Assembly (NCBI RefSeq): GCF_022524345.1
Contig: NZ_JAKWJU010000002.1
Span: 6,314,001-6,378,000 of the forward strand
DNA length: 64,000 nt
DNA from: Streptomyces marispadix
GTDB taxonomy: Bacteria; Actinomycetota; Actinomycetes; Streptomycetales; Streptomycetaceae
Reading direction: 5' to 3'
Shown here: positions 17,607 through 26,137 of the stretch, in pieces
Layout of the letters: each line of letters starts with the position of its first letter
Numbering within the stretch: the first letter of the stretch is position 1
Translations under genes and position numbers: made by a program
Notes under the pieces: model-generated
Told to the model about the DNA's origin: nothing
The model's database searches: none
Seen by the model: the letters and a program-made list of their open reading frames with translations, nothing else

Positions 17607-19352
17607 ATGACCACCAGCGTCACGCCGCACACCGGCGATGTCGCAGACGGCGAAAGCGTCTACCGCGACCTTGTGGCCGGGCACCGCTGGAACGTGCCCG
17701 CGCGCTACAACATGGCCGCGGACGTGGCGGACCGCCACCCCGGCGACGCGCTCGCCCTCATCTACGAGGACCACGGCGGGCACACCGAACACGTCCTCTG
17801 GCAGCGGATACAGGACCGCTCGAAGCAGGTCGCCGCCCATCTGGCCCGCATCGGCGTACGGCAGGGCGACCGGGTGGCCGTGCTGCTGCCCCAGCGCATC
17901 GACACCCCCGCCACCCATCTCGGTGTGCTGCGCACTGGCGCCGTCCTGGTCACCATGTCCCTGTTGTGGGCCGACGAACCCATCCGCTACCGGCTGGAGG
18001 ACTGCGGCGCCACGGCCCTGATAACCGAGACCGGGGCACTGGAGCGTGCCCGTCACTTCACCGGTGCCGTCGTCGACGTCGACGACCCGGAAATCGCCGC
18101 GCTGCCGCCCGAGTTCGACACCGTCGACACCGCCGCCGACGACCCGGCCCTGATCTTCTACACCTCGGGCACCACCGGCGCCGCCAAGGGCATCGTGCAC
18201 GCCCACCGCACCCTCCTCGGCCACAACGAGTTCCGCTACTGCCACGATCTGCGCCCCGGCGAGGTCTTCTACGGCGCGGGGGACTGGGCCTGGTCGATGG
18301 CGAAGCTCATGGGTCCGCTGCGTGCCGGTGCCGTACATCTCGTCTACCGGCCGGCCGGCGGCTTCGACCCGCACGGGCTGCTCGACGCCATGTCGCGCCA
18401 CAAGGTCACCACCGCCCTGGTCAATCCGACGTTCCTGCGCAAGATCAGAGCCGACGTGCCGGACGCCGGCAGCCGCTACCCTCAGTCGCTTCGCGTCGTG
18501 TGCTGCTCCAACGAACCGCTCACCCCCGACCTCATCGACTGGTTCCGCGGCCAGTTCGGCGTGACTCCGCTCGACTACTACGGGTCCACCGAGTCGTATC
18601 CGCTGATCGGCAACTTCCCCGGCGTACCGGTCAAGGCCGGTTCCATGGGCCGCCGTATGCCCGGCTGGGACGTACGGCTGCTGGACGGCGACGGCCGGGA
18701 GGTGCCCCCCGGGCAACCCGGTGAGATCTCCCTGCGCGCGGGCTCCAACCCCCAGTACCCGCTGGGCTACTGGAACCGGCCCGAGGCGTCCGAGGAGGCG
18801 TTCGGCGGCACCTGGTACCGGACGAAGGACCAGGCCGTCATGGACGAGGACGGATACTTCTGGTTCCTCGGCCGGACCGACGACGTGATCAAGACCTCCG
18901 GATACCGGGTCGGCCCGTACGAGGTCGAGGACGTGCTGCGGCGCCACCCGGCGGTCGCCGACGCCGGCGTCGTGGGCGTGCCCGACGCGGTGCGCGGCCA
19001 GGCCGTGAAGGCATGGATCGAACTGAACCCCGGCTACGAACCGGGCCCCGGCCTGGCCGACGAGATCACCGACTTCGCCCGCACCGCCTATTCACGCTTC
19101 GCCTATCCGCGGCTCGTCGAGTTCGTGGACGAACTGCCGCGCTCGGCCACCGGAAAGATCCAGCGCGCGGCCCTCCGCGCACGGGACAGCGCCCCAGCCG
19201 ACGCCTCCCCGAATACCGCCCCGACAGCCCCCGTCCGTACAGCCCCCGCCCCAGCAGCCCCCGCCGAAGGGCCAGATCAGAAGGAACAAGGACATGACGA
19301 CGGAGCACCAGGCAAAGCCGGCGAAGGAACCGCACCCCGACGCGACGCCTGA
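17607..19352 (+). CDS. AMP-dependent acyl-CoA synthetase (medium-chain/benzoate-CoA-ligase-like)
   Basis: 581 residues of the ANL superfamily. The P-loop-like motif YTSGTTGAAKGIVHAHR is near residues 180-196, YYGSTESYPL near 327, TKDQAVMDEDGYFWFLGRTDDVIKTSGYRVGPYEVED near 409-446, and the C-terminal lysine motif SATGKIQRAALR near 517. The enzyme activates a carboxylic acid to acyl-AMP and then to a CoA thioester. GAGDWAWSMAK resembles the acid-pocket region of medium-chain and benzoate-type ligases. The last 50 residues are a Pro/Ala-rich tail that overlaps the transporter gene by 59 bases. RBS AAGAGAGGACC precedes the ATG. Confidence 0.92.
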   Translation: MTTSVTPHTGDVADGESVYRDLVAGHRWNVPARYNMAADVADRHPGDALALIYEDHGGHTEHVLWQRIQDRSKQVAAHLARIGVRQGDRVAVLLPQRIDTPATHLGVLRTGAVLVTMSLLWADEPIRYRLEDCGATALITETGALERARHFTGAVVDVDDPEIAALPPEFDTVDTAADDPALIFYTSGTTGAAKGIVHAHRTLLGHNEFRYCHDLRPGEVFYGAGDWAWSMAKLMGPLRAGAVHLVYRPAGGFDPHGLLDAMSRHKVTTALVNPTFLRKIRADVPDAGSRYPQSLRVVCCSNEPLTPDLIDWFRGQFGVTPLDYYGSTESYPLIGNFPGVPVKAGSMGRRMPGWDVRLLDGDGREVPPGQPGEISLRAGSNPQYPLGYWNRPEASEEAFGGTWYRTKDQAVMDEDGYFWFLGRTDDVIKTSGYRVGPYEVEDVLRRHPAVADAGVVGVPDAVRGQAVKAWIELNPGYEPGPGLADEITDFARTAYSRFAYPRLVEFVDELPRSATGKIQRAALRARDSAPADASPNTAPTAPVRTAPAPAAPAEGPDQKEQGHDDGAPGKAGEGTAPRRDA

Positions 19353-20685
19353 CGGCGCGGTCGCCCCGCCTCCCGACAGCGCGATCGAAAGGGCCGTAGA
19401 CAGCAAGGGCCGCCGCAAGGTCACGGCCGCCACCGCCATCGGCAACTTCGTCGAATGGTTCGACTCGGGCGCGTACGCCATCATGTCCGCGACCATCGCC
19501 GGGCTCTTCTTCCCGCAGTACGACGACGCGGCGGCACTGCTGGCGACATGGGCGGTCTTCGGCGGGGGATTCGTCGCCCGTCCGCTCGGCGCGGCCTTCT
19601 TCGGGCGCTACGGCGACCGCATAGGCCGCAACAGGATGCTCGCGCTGAGCGTGCTGTGCATGAGCGGCGCCACGTTCCTCATCGGGCTGCTGCCCGGCTA
19701 CGCCACCATCGGCATCGCCGCACCCGCGATGCTCTTCGTACTCCGCGCCCTCCAGGGCTTCTCCACCGGAGGCGAATACACCGGCGCCTCGGCCTTCATC
19801 ATGGAGTACGCGCCCGAGGGCCGCCGCGCCCGCTACGCCAGCATCGTGCCGCTCACCGTCGGACTGGCCTCCGTGGCGGGCGCCATGGTGGGGCTGCTGA
19901 TCACCTACACCCTCGACGAGGCGGCACTGCAAAGCTGGGGCTGGCGCATCCCCTTCCTGCTCGCCGGGCCCCTCGGCCTGATCGGCCTCTATCTGCGCAG
20001 CCGGATCCAGGACACCCCGGTCTTCCGCGCCATGGAGCAGCGCGAGGCGGTACGGAAGGCGCCGTTGAGGGAAGCGGCACGAGTCTGCCGCAGGCAGGTG
20101 CTGACGCTCTTCGGCTACAGCATCACCAACGCCGTCGGCTACTACCTGATGAGCAGCTACCTCATCGCGTACATGTCCGAGGAGGTCGGCTACAGCAAGA
20201 CGGAGACGATGCTCATCAGCGTCGTGACGATGCTCGCCTACAGCGGGGCCTGCCCCCTGATGGCCGCGGCGAGCGACCGCTACGGCCGCAAGCCCATGCT
20301 GCTGGTGGCCTGCGGCGGCTTCGCCGTCGCCACTCTGCCCGCCTTCTGGCTGATCGGCGCGGGACTGGGCGGCGCCCTGATCGGCGCCCCGATCCTCGGC
20401 GTCCTGGTAGCGGTCATCGGCACCTCCAACGTGCCGGCGATGGTCGAGATGTTCCCCGGCCAGCTACGCGCCAGCGGCTCGGCCATCGGCTACACGGCCG
20501 CCTACGTCCTCTTCGGCGGCACGGCGCCGTTCGTCGCCACCGGCCTCGTCTCCCTGTCCGGGACCCCGCTGGCTCCCGGCCTGTATCTGATGAGCCTGGC
20601 GGTCCTCTCCGGACTGGTGGTGCTCTTCTCCTTCCGGGAGACCGTGCGCCTGCCGCTGACCCGTACGACGGTCCTGGAGAAGTGA
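19294..20685 (+). CDS. MHS-family (metabolite:H+ symporter) MFS transporter
   Basis: 463 residues with 12 predicted spans after a 45-residue polar N-terminus. The start IGNFVEWFDSGAYAIMSATIAGLFFP and the loop motifs GRYGDRIGRNRML and SDRYGRKPML are typical of ProP/ShiA-like MHS carriers, which import osmolytes, dicarboxylates or aromatic acids with protons. RALQGFSTGGEYTGASAFI is the family motif in span 5. It overlaps the acyl-CoA ligase gene by 59 bases with AGAAGGAACAAGGAC before its ATG, so it probably imports the acid that the ligase activates. Confidence 0.92.
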   Translation: MTTEHQAKPAKEPHPDATPDGAVAPPPDSAIERAVDSKGRRKVTAATAIGNFVEWFDSGAYAIMSATIAGLFFPQYDDAAALLATWAVFGGGFVARPLGAAFFGRYGDRIGRNRMLALSVLCMSGATFLIGLLPGYATIGIAAPAMLFVLRALQGFSTGGEYTGASAFIMEYAPEGRRARYASIVPLTVGLASVAGAMVGLLITYTLDEAALQSWGWRIPFLLAGPLGLIGLYLRSRIQDTPVFRAMEQREAVRKAPLREAARVCRRQVLTLFGYSITNAVGYYLMSSYLIAYMSEEVGYSKTETMLISVVTMLAYSGACPLMAAASDRYGRKPMLLVACGGFAVATLPAFWLIGAGLGGALIGAPILGVLVAVIGTSNVPAMVEMFPGQLRASGSAIGYTAAYVLFGGTAPFVATGLVSLSGTPLAPGLYLMSLAVLSGLVVLFSFRETVRLPLTRTTVLEK

Positions 20686-21053
20686 ACACGCGCCGCACCC
20701 CACGCCCGGGCTGCCCGCGGTCCTTCCGCGCGGAAACCGGTACGCGGGTACGCAGGTACGTACGGAAGGTCTGCGGGAGCCCTGAATGCCACCGGCGCCA
20801 ACCGTCCGTCGGCGTAAGGGCGTTGTGGGGTGCGGCCAGGGGTGAACGGTGGCCGCTACGGGCCGCCCGTGTACGAGGCGGGTCCTGCCGCCGTTCCCAC
20901 CGTCCGATTGCCCGGGGGAGCACGGCGGTTGGGCTTCGGCGATCAATCGGCACGATCAACGGCGGACGGGCCCGCCGCATCCGCGGTCAGCGCCGCGTGC
21001 CCGGGGAGCGGGCAGGCGGCTGACCAGCGGCAGTGCGGCTATCGTTGCTCTCC
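20686..21053. other. Intergenic region with a triple 8-base repeat
   Basis: About 368 bases without a convincing gene. At 20739-20762 three consecutive 8-base words read GGTACGCG, GGTACGCA, GGTACGTA. A run of similar GGTACG words is unusual but I see no promoter or RNA structure tied to it. Confidence 0.5.
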
Positions 21054-21683
21054 ATGAGCAGCACACGGTTGCCCGTTTCGGCGGTCACACGACTCGGCGG
21101 CGCGGCCGTCGCGGGAGCGTTGGCGGGGACCGTGGTCGGGGTGTCCGTCGATACGCCGCTGGGCGTTCTCGCGGGTATCGCCGCGACCGAGACCTGCTTC
21201 GTCGTGGCGGGCTGGGCGGTGCTCTGGCCCATGGACGCCGCCGCCACCCATCGCAACGCGGGACGTGAGGACTTCCGCCCCCTCACCGAGGAACTCGTCG
21301 TCGTGGCAGCCGCGTTGTGCGGCCTGGGAGGCATCGTGGTGCTGCTGCTCGGCAATTCCGACACCAGCCATGCCGCGACCGCCCTCGCCGGTGTGTTCAT
21401 GGCCTGGGCAGCGCTGCACCTGATGTACGCCACCCGGTACGCGTATCTGTACTACCTGGAGTCCGCGGGCGGAATCGACTTCAACTCCCGCGAGCCACCG
21501 GCCTATCGGGACTTCTTCTACTTCAGCTACAACCTCGGCATGACCTACCAGGTCTCCGACACCGACGTCTCAAGTCCGTCGATCCGCGCCATGGTTCTGC
21601 GGCACTGCCTGCTGTCGTACGCCTTCGGCACCAGCATCCTGGCCACCGCCATCAACCTCGTCGTGGGCATCGTCAGCGCCTGA
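21054..21683 (+). CDS. DUF1345-like integral membrane protein
   Basis: 209 residues with about five membrane spans ([91 protein letters not shown]). The segment [40 protein letters not shown] is the diagnostic block of DUF1345 proteins, which have no known function. ATG 21054 is chosen over GTG 21033 because the first hydrophobic segment follows directly. It is a single gene between two intergenic regions. Confidence 0.88.
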   Translation: MSSTRLPVSAVTRLGGAAVAGALAGTVVGVSVDTPLGVLAGIAATETCFVVAGWAVLWPMDAAATHRNAGREDFRPLTEELVVVAAALCGLGGIVVLLLGNSDTSHAATALAGVFMAWAALHLMYATRYAYLYYLESAGGIDFNSREPPAYRDFFYFSYNLGMTYQVSDTDVSSPSIRAMVLRHCLLSYAFGTSILATAINLVVGIVSA

Positions 21684-21903
21684 CCGTCCCATCCTGCCCG
21701 TAGCCCGGGGAGCCGGTGGCCCGGGAAGAAGCCGGTGCGCTACGGGCGTGTACCCCCGCCGACGGGAGGCGGCCGGGCGGCTCGCCCACGCTCGTCCAAG
21801 AGAGCCGAAAAAATCCGGACGACGATGTCGAGAACCCGCGACCGGCTCCGTCCCCCCTATGAACGCGGCCAGAATGGGCCGCACGAGCGCCTAGGAGAAC
21901 ACG

Positions 21904-22311
21904 ATGGCCAAGTACCTGCTGCTCAAGCACTACCGCGGAGCCCCGGCCGCGGTGAACGACGTTCCCATGGACAAGTGGACGCCGGAGGAGATCTCGGCCC
22001 ACGTGCAGTACATGAACGACTTCGCGTCCCGTCTGGAGACCACCGGCGAGTTCGTCGACGGCCAGGCGCTCGCCCCCGAGGGGACGTGGGTCCGCTACGA
22101 CGGCGAGGGCCGCCCGCCCGTCACCGACGGCCCGTTCGCCGAGACCAAGGACCTCATCGCCGGATGGATGGTGATCGACGTCGACAGCCACGAGCGGGCC
22201 GTGGAGCTCGCCGGGGAACTGTCGGCCGCCCCCGGGGCGGGCGGGAAGCCGATCCACGAGTGGCTCGAACTGCGCCCGTTCCTGACCGCGCCGCCCACCA
22301 TCACCGAGTGA
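21904..22311 (+). CDS. YCII/DGPF-domain protein
   Basis: 135 residues with the YCII-related pattern MAKYLLLKHYRGAP and VTDGPFAETKDLIAGWMVIDVDSHERAVELAGEL; the DGPF motif names the family (alpha-beta dimeric barrel, ferredoxin-like). Members sit next to ECF sigma factor genes, as here: the stop overlaps the GTG of the sigma gene. Their biochemical role is not known; a catalytic or ligand-binding role has been suggested from the conserved His/Asp. A GGAGAACACG box precedes the ATG. Confidence 0.92.
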   Translation: MAKYLLLKHYRGAPAAVNDVPMDKWTPEEISAHVQYMNDFASRLETTGEFVDGQALAPEGTWVRYDGEGRPPVTDGPFAETKDLIAGWMVIDVDSHERAVELAGELSAAPGAGGKPIHEWLELRPFLTAPPTITE

Positions 22312-23479
22312 CCTCTGAGATGGACGAGGTTCTGCTACGGAGCCTCACGCCGAGCGTGATCGCGATCCTCGTCCGCCGCGGAGCAGACTTCGCGGCGGCC
22401 GAGGACGCGGTGCAGGACGCGCTGGTCGAAGCGGTACGCGTCTGGGGCGGCGGCACCGACGGGGCCGCCCCCGTTGCGGACCCGAAGGGCTGGCTCGTCA
22501 CCGTGGCCTGGCGCCGCTTTCTCGACGCGACCCGCGCGGACGCCGCACGCCGCCATGCGGAGAGGACCGCGTCGAAGAGGAACCGTCGCCGGGGCCCGCG
22601 TCCGCCGTGGACGACACGCTCCAGCTCTACTTCCTGTGCGCCCATCCGTCGCTGACGCCGTCGTCCGCGGTCGCGCTCACGCTGCGCGCCGTAGGCGGGC
22701 TGACCACGCGCCAGATCGCCCAGGCGTACCTGGTGCCCGAGGCGACCATGGCGCAGCGGATCAGCCGGGCCAAACGCACCGTCTCCGGCGTGCGGTTCGA
22801 CCAGCCCGGCGATGTCGCCACCGTGCTGCGCGTCCTCTACCTGGTCTTCAACGAGGGCTACTCCGGCGACGTCGACCTCGCCACCGAGGCGATCCGGCTC
22901 ACCCGGCAACTCGCGGCCTCCATCGACCACCCCGAGGTGGCGGGCCTGCTCGCCCTCATGCTGCTCCACCACGCGAGGCGTGCGGCCCGTACCGCACCCG
23001 ACGGCAGCCTCGTGCCGCTCGCGGAGCAGGACCGTAGCCGATGGGACACGGAGATGATCGCCGAGGGCGTCGAGATTCTCCAGGCGGCCCTCGCCCGCGA
23101 CCGGCTGGGCGAGTTCCAGGCGCAGGCCGCCGTCGCGGCCCTCCACGCCGACGCACCCACCGCCGAGGAGACCGACTGGGTGCAGATCGTCGAGTGGTAC
23201 GACGAACTCGCGCGTCTGACCGACAGCCCCGTCGTCCGGCTCAACCGGGCGGTGGCCGTGGGCGAGGCCGACGGACCACGCGCCGGTCTGGCGGCGCTCG
23301 CGGAGCTGGACGACTCCCTTCCGCGCCACACCGCGGTGTCGGCGTACCTCCACGAGCGTGACGGGGACCTGGCGACGGCGGCAAGGCTGTACGCCGAGGC
23401 GGCCTGGAAGGCACCCGACATCGCCGAACGAGATCATCTGACCCGCCAGGCCGCCCGGCTCAACGCACGCGGCGCGTAG
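22308..23479 (+). pseudogene. ECF sigma factor (YCII-linked type) with a one-base frameshift
   Basis: The N-terminal part (region 2: LLRSLTPSVIAILVRRGADFAAAEDAVQDALVEAVRVW, then KGWLVTVAWRRFLDATRADAARRHAE) and the C-terminal part (LQLYFLCAHPSLTPSSAVALTLRAVGGLTTRQIAQAYLVPEATMAQRISRAKR, region 4, then a TPR-like tail) are in different frames. Around 22558-22566 the sequence reads GCGGAGAGGACC; adding one G gives the continuous reading AEEDRVEEEPSPGPASAVDDTLQ. So one base is missing in a GGAGGAGGA run, either a true inactivating deletion or a sequencing error. Without it the protein would be about 390 residues, normal for the group. GTG 22308 overlaps the YCII stop; ATG 22320 is an alternative. 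Confidence 0.85.
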
Positions 23480-23537
23480 GGGACTTGCCAGACCGCACCC
23501 CCTTGGGCTTTCGAGTCCCCGGAGCGCGCTGCGGGAT

Positions 23538-23589
23538 CAGACCCCGGACTCAGACCCCGGACTCAGACCCCGGACTCAGACCCCGGTAC
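23538..23589. repeat. 13-bp tandem repeat (about 3.9 copies) across a stop codon
   Basis: CAGACCCCGGACT occurs exactly at 23538-23550, 23551-23563 and 23564-23576, then a fourth copy diverges after 11 bases. The minus-strand stop of the adenosine deaminase gene (23563-23565) lies within it. The unit is not a multiple of three, so copy change would alter the protein's C-terminus. Confidence 0.9.
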
Positions 23590-25227
23590 GGACCCGGACT
23601 CAGATCCGGACCCCGAGGCGCCGACGGTCGTCTCGAAGCGGTGGAAGGCGACCTCCTGGCGCCACTGCGACTCGGCCTTCTCGCTGGAGTCGAGCAGCGC
23701 ACGGCACCGCCCGCCCGGCGCGGTCACACCGGGCAGCTCCCCGGCACAGGGCCCGGCGAGGGCGTAGCCCTCACGCGTGGGGTTGCCGCGCCACAGGCTG
23801 CGCCCTGGCAGGAACGAGTACTCCAGCGACGCACGCGAGAGGTCCTTGAGTTCCGGATAACTCAGCCCGTAGGTCTCGGCCGCGTACTCGTACTCGTTGC
23901 CGATGTCGGTACGGGAGATCCCGGGATCGTCGGTTGACAGCACGACCGGGACCCCGAAGTCCCGGTAGGTGCCGAAGGGATGGTCGTCGCCCTTGACGCC
24001 GAGGATCTGGGCGTTGCTGGTGAAGGGCACCTCCACGGCGACCTCGCGGCGGGCCATCGTGCGGGCGGTCCTCCGCCAGTGGTCCTCGTGGACGAGGTCG
24101 ACGCCGTGCCCGATACGTTCGGCTCCCGCGACGCCCACGGCCTCCTCGATGTGGAACCTCAGGTCCTCCGGCTTGACGAGGCCAGGCCACAACTCGCCCG
24201 CGTGCAGGGTGACATGCGCCTTCGGATAGACGCCGCGCAGATACTTCAGCATCCGCATCTGAAGGCGGTAGCCGGCCAGCGCGTTCTCCCCGTCCTCGGG
24301 TGCCACGAGGTTGACCGCCACGAAGCGCCCGTCCCGTTCCGCCAGCCTCATGCCGAGCGCCAACTGCGTGAAGACGCGGGCGGGGGCGCTGCCCCTGGAC
24401 GCCTGGGAGATCCAGCGCACCTTCATCCGGCAGCCGGGCCGTGCGCCGGAGGTGCCGCAGTGCGCGGCCTCGCGGTACTCGGCGTCGGCGTCGTCGGCTT
24501 CCCGGCGCGCCTCGGCCACCAGACCGTCGAGCTTGCCTCCGGCGGCCAACTTGCCGTGCAGCTCGGCGAGATCGTCGTCCCAGCCGACCTTCTCCGCGAG
24601 CCTCTTCGCGCCGTCCGACGCCGGGGTGACCATCGTCTCCAGATAGGTCTGGTTCTGCTTCGCGGCACCGTCGGCGACGTCCGCGAGCAGCTTGCCGCGA
24701 TTGCGCCACGTCACCTCGCCGAACTTCCCGAACGCGTCGAAGAAGTGGTCGTGTCCGTTGCCGTCCGGCGGGAAGTCCTCCATCGACCACGCGCGCACGA
24801 TCTGGTCATGGAACTCCGCATCCGTGCGGGCGTCGGCGGCGGGGCGGGCGTTCCCTCCGCACGGCGGAGGCACGGCGGTCATCGTCGAGGTGTCGATGCA
24901 CAGGCCGTCCTGCCCGGCCAGCTCGACGAGATACTCGGTGGTGACCGCGCCGGAGAGATGGTTGTGCAGGTCGCCGCCCTTCGGCAGCGCGGTGAAGAAC
25001 CGTTCCATACGGCCGGGATCGTCCCGGATCGCATCGAGGCGCGCGTCGGTGATCGCCTCCGCGGGAGTCATCGGCCGGGGCCCGGCAGCGGCGGCGGGAT
25101 GGGCCGCCGGTCCGGCCGTCTGAACGGCCAGGGCGGACAACGACAGCAGACCTACGGTGAGGGGCAGGGCCTTACGGGGCAGGGCCTTACGCCTGCGGCG
25201 GGTGTCAGCTCGGTGTTGAGGAATCAC
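23563..25227 (-). CDS. Secreted adenosine deaminase-family enzyme
   Basis: 554 residues: a signal peptide (basic RRRRKALPRK, then PLTVGLLSLSALAVQTA), then the deaminase barrel. Zinc and catalytic motifs are present: DLHNHLSGA (HxH), VTLHAGELW, AERIGHGVDL and LSTDDPGIS. This is the set that hydrolytically deaminates adenosine to inosine; secretion recalls the ADGF-type extracellular deaminases. An insertion at about residues 120-290 with Cys pairs (GLCIDT, PPCGG, HCGTSGARPGC) fits an exported, disulfide-bearing protein. The Ser/Gly-rich tail is encoded by a tandem repeat. GTG 25227 has only a weak ribosome binding site. It stands alone. Confidence 0.9.
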   Translation of the reverse strand: MIPQHRADTRRRRKALPRKALPLTVGLLSLSALAVQTAGPAAHPAAAAGPRPMTPAEAITDARLDAIRDDPGRMERFFTALPKGGDLHNHLSGAVTTEYLVELAGQDGLCIDTSTMTAVPPPCGGNARPAADARTDAEFHDQIVRAWSMEDFPPDGNGHDHFFDAFGKFGEVTWRNRGKLLADVADGAAKQNQTYLETMVTPASDGAKRLAEKVGWDDDLAELHGKLAAGGKLDGLVAEARREADDADAEYREAAHCGTSGARPGCRMKVRWISQASRGSAPARVFTQLALGMRLAERDGRFVAVNLVAPEDGENALAGYRLQMRMLKYLRGVYPKAHVTLHAGELWPGLVKPEDLRFHIEEAVGVAGAERIGHGVDLVHEDHWRRTARTMARREVAVEVPFTSNAQILGVKGDDHPFGTYRDFGVPVVLSTDDPGISRTDIGNEYEYAAETYGLSYPELKDLSRASLEYSFLPGRSLWRGNPTREGYALAGPCAGELPGVTAPGGRCRALLDSSEKAESQWRQEVAFHRFETTVGASGSGSESGSVPGSESGV

Positions 25228-25594
25228 CGGCTCATGATCGGCAGGGTGTCCCGGTCATCCCCGTTGTTTTCCGGGGGAGTTCACCAGGTCGTGTACGGTC
25301 TGCCACGACTCGCAGACGTCCGCCGCCGGCACAGGCTAAGGCGACCGGCGCCGGCTGCGGGCCGATTGACGGCGGTCCCCGTGGTGGCGAAGGCCGGACT
25401 AGCAGCCCGCGAGCACGCAGGGAGCCGCGAGCAAGCAAGGGCAGCCGACGGGCACCCAGGCCGCGCCCGCCGCCCCGGACCGCAGGAGGAGACAGGCCGC
25501 CGGGACTCCTCCCGAGGGGCGACGCGGCGTCCGGCTCGCCGTGAATACCCTGCGGATGCGACGACTGCCGCAACGACCACGACTGGGGGCCCAC
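25228..25594. other. Divergent intergenic region (367 bases)
   Basis: Lies between the adenosine deaminase gene (left, minus) and the PH-domain gene (right, plus). I see no convincing reading frame, promoter pair or structured RNA; the GTTGTTTTCC patch at 25263-25272 is the only less GC-rich stretch. Confidence 0.4.
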
Positions 25595-25960
25595 ATGGCG
25601 CTGTTCGGGAACGCACACACCATCGATCCGGTGAACGCCCAGCAGGAGTACGGGCGTCTGCTGGGACGGAACGAGCAGGTGCACGCCGCGTTCCTGCTGA
25701 TACGCGACACGATCCTCTTCACCGACCGGCGGCTGATCCTCGTCGACAAGCAGGGCATGACCGGCAAGAAGGTCGAGTACCACTCGATTCCCTACCGCAG
25801 CATCACGCACTTCTCGGTGGAGACGGCAGGGACGTTCGACCTCGACGCGGAGCTGAAGATCTGGATCGCCGGCGACCCCGTGCCGATCGAGAAGACCTTC
25901 ACCAAGGGCGTCGACATCTACGAAGTGCAGGCCGTGCTCACGGAGTTCGTCACGCACTGA
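25595..25960 (+). CDS. Bacterial PH-domain protein (YvbH/YdeI-like)
   Basis: 121 residues matching the small bacterial pleckstrin-homology fold. The pattern LLIRDTILFTDRRLILVDKQGMTGKKVEYHSIPYRSITHFSVETAGTFDLDAELKIWIAG is typical: beta strands with the FTDRRLILVDKQG turn, and a C-terminal helix (VDIYEVQAVLTEFV). No membrane span is present. The role of these proteins is not established; some are thought to bind membranes or partners. ATG 25595 is chosen because the homology begins right after it (MALFGNAH). Single gene. Confidence 0.88.
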   Translation: MALFGNAHTIDPVNAQQEYGRLLGRNEQVHAAFLLIRDTILFTDRRLILVDKQGMTGKKVEYHSIPYRSITHFSVETAGTFDLDAELKIWIAGDPVPIEKTFTKGVDIYEVQAVLTEFVTH

Positions 25961-26137
25961 CGATCCCGCGCCGTACACCGGCGGGCCGGGCGCGTGGATG
26001 TGCCCATGCGCTGCGGGGCCGCGCGCCCCCGATGTGCACCCGTTCGGCCTGAACTGCGCCTGTACGGGCGGGAGTCGGGCCCATAGCGTCACGCGCGATC
26101 AGCTTCTGGCCGACGCCGAACGAAGCGAGGTACGCCC

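Noticed and set aside
16455-18947. An 830-codon open frame on the minus strand
   Set aside because: It lies opposite the clear hydratase and acyl-CoA ligase genes and shows only high-GC antisense composition.
23538-23589. CRISPR-like direct repeats
   Set aside because: Units are 13 bases with no spacers; it is a simple tandem repeat.
23980-26052. A 690-codon open frame on the plus strand
   Set aside because: Antisense to the secreted adenosine deaminase and then out of frame with the PH-domain gene.
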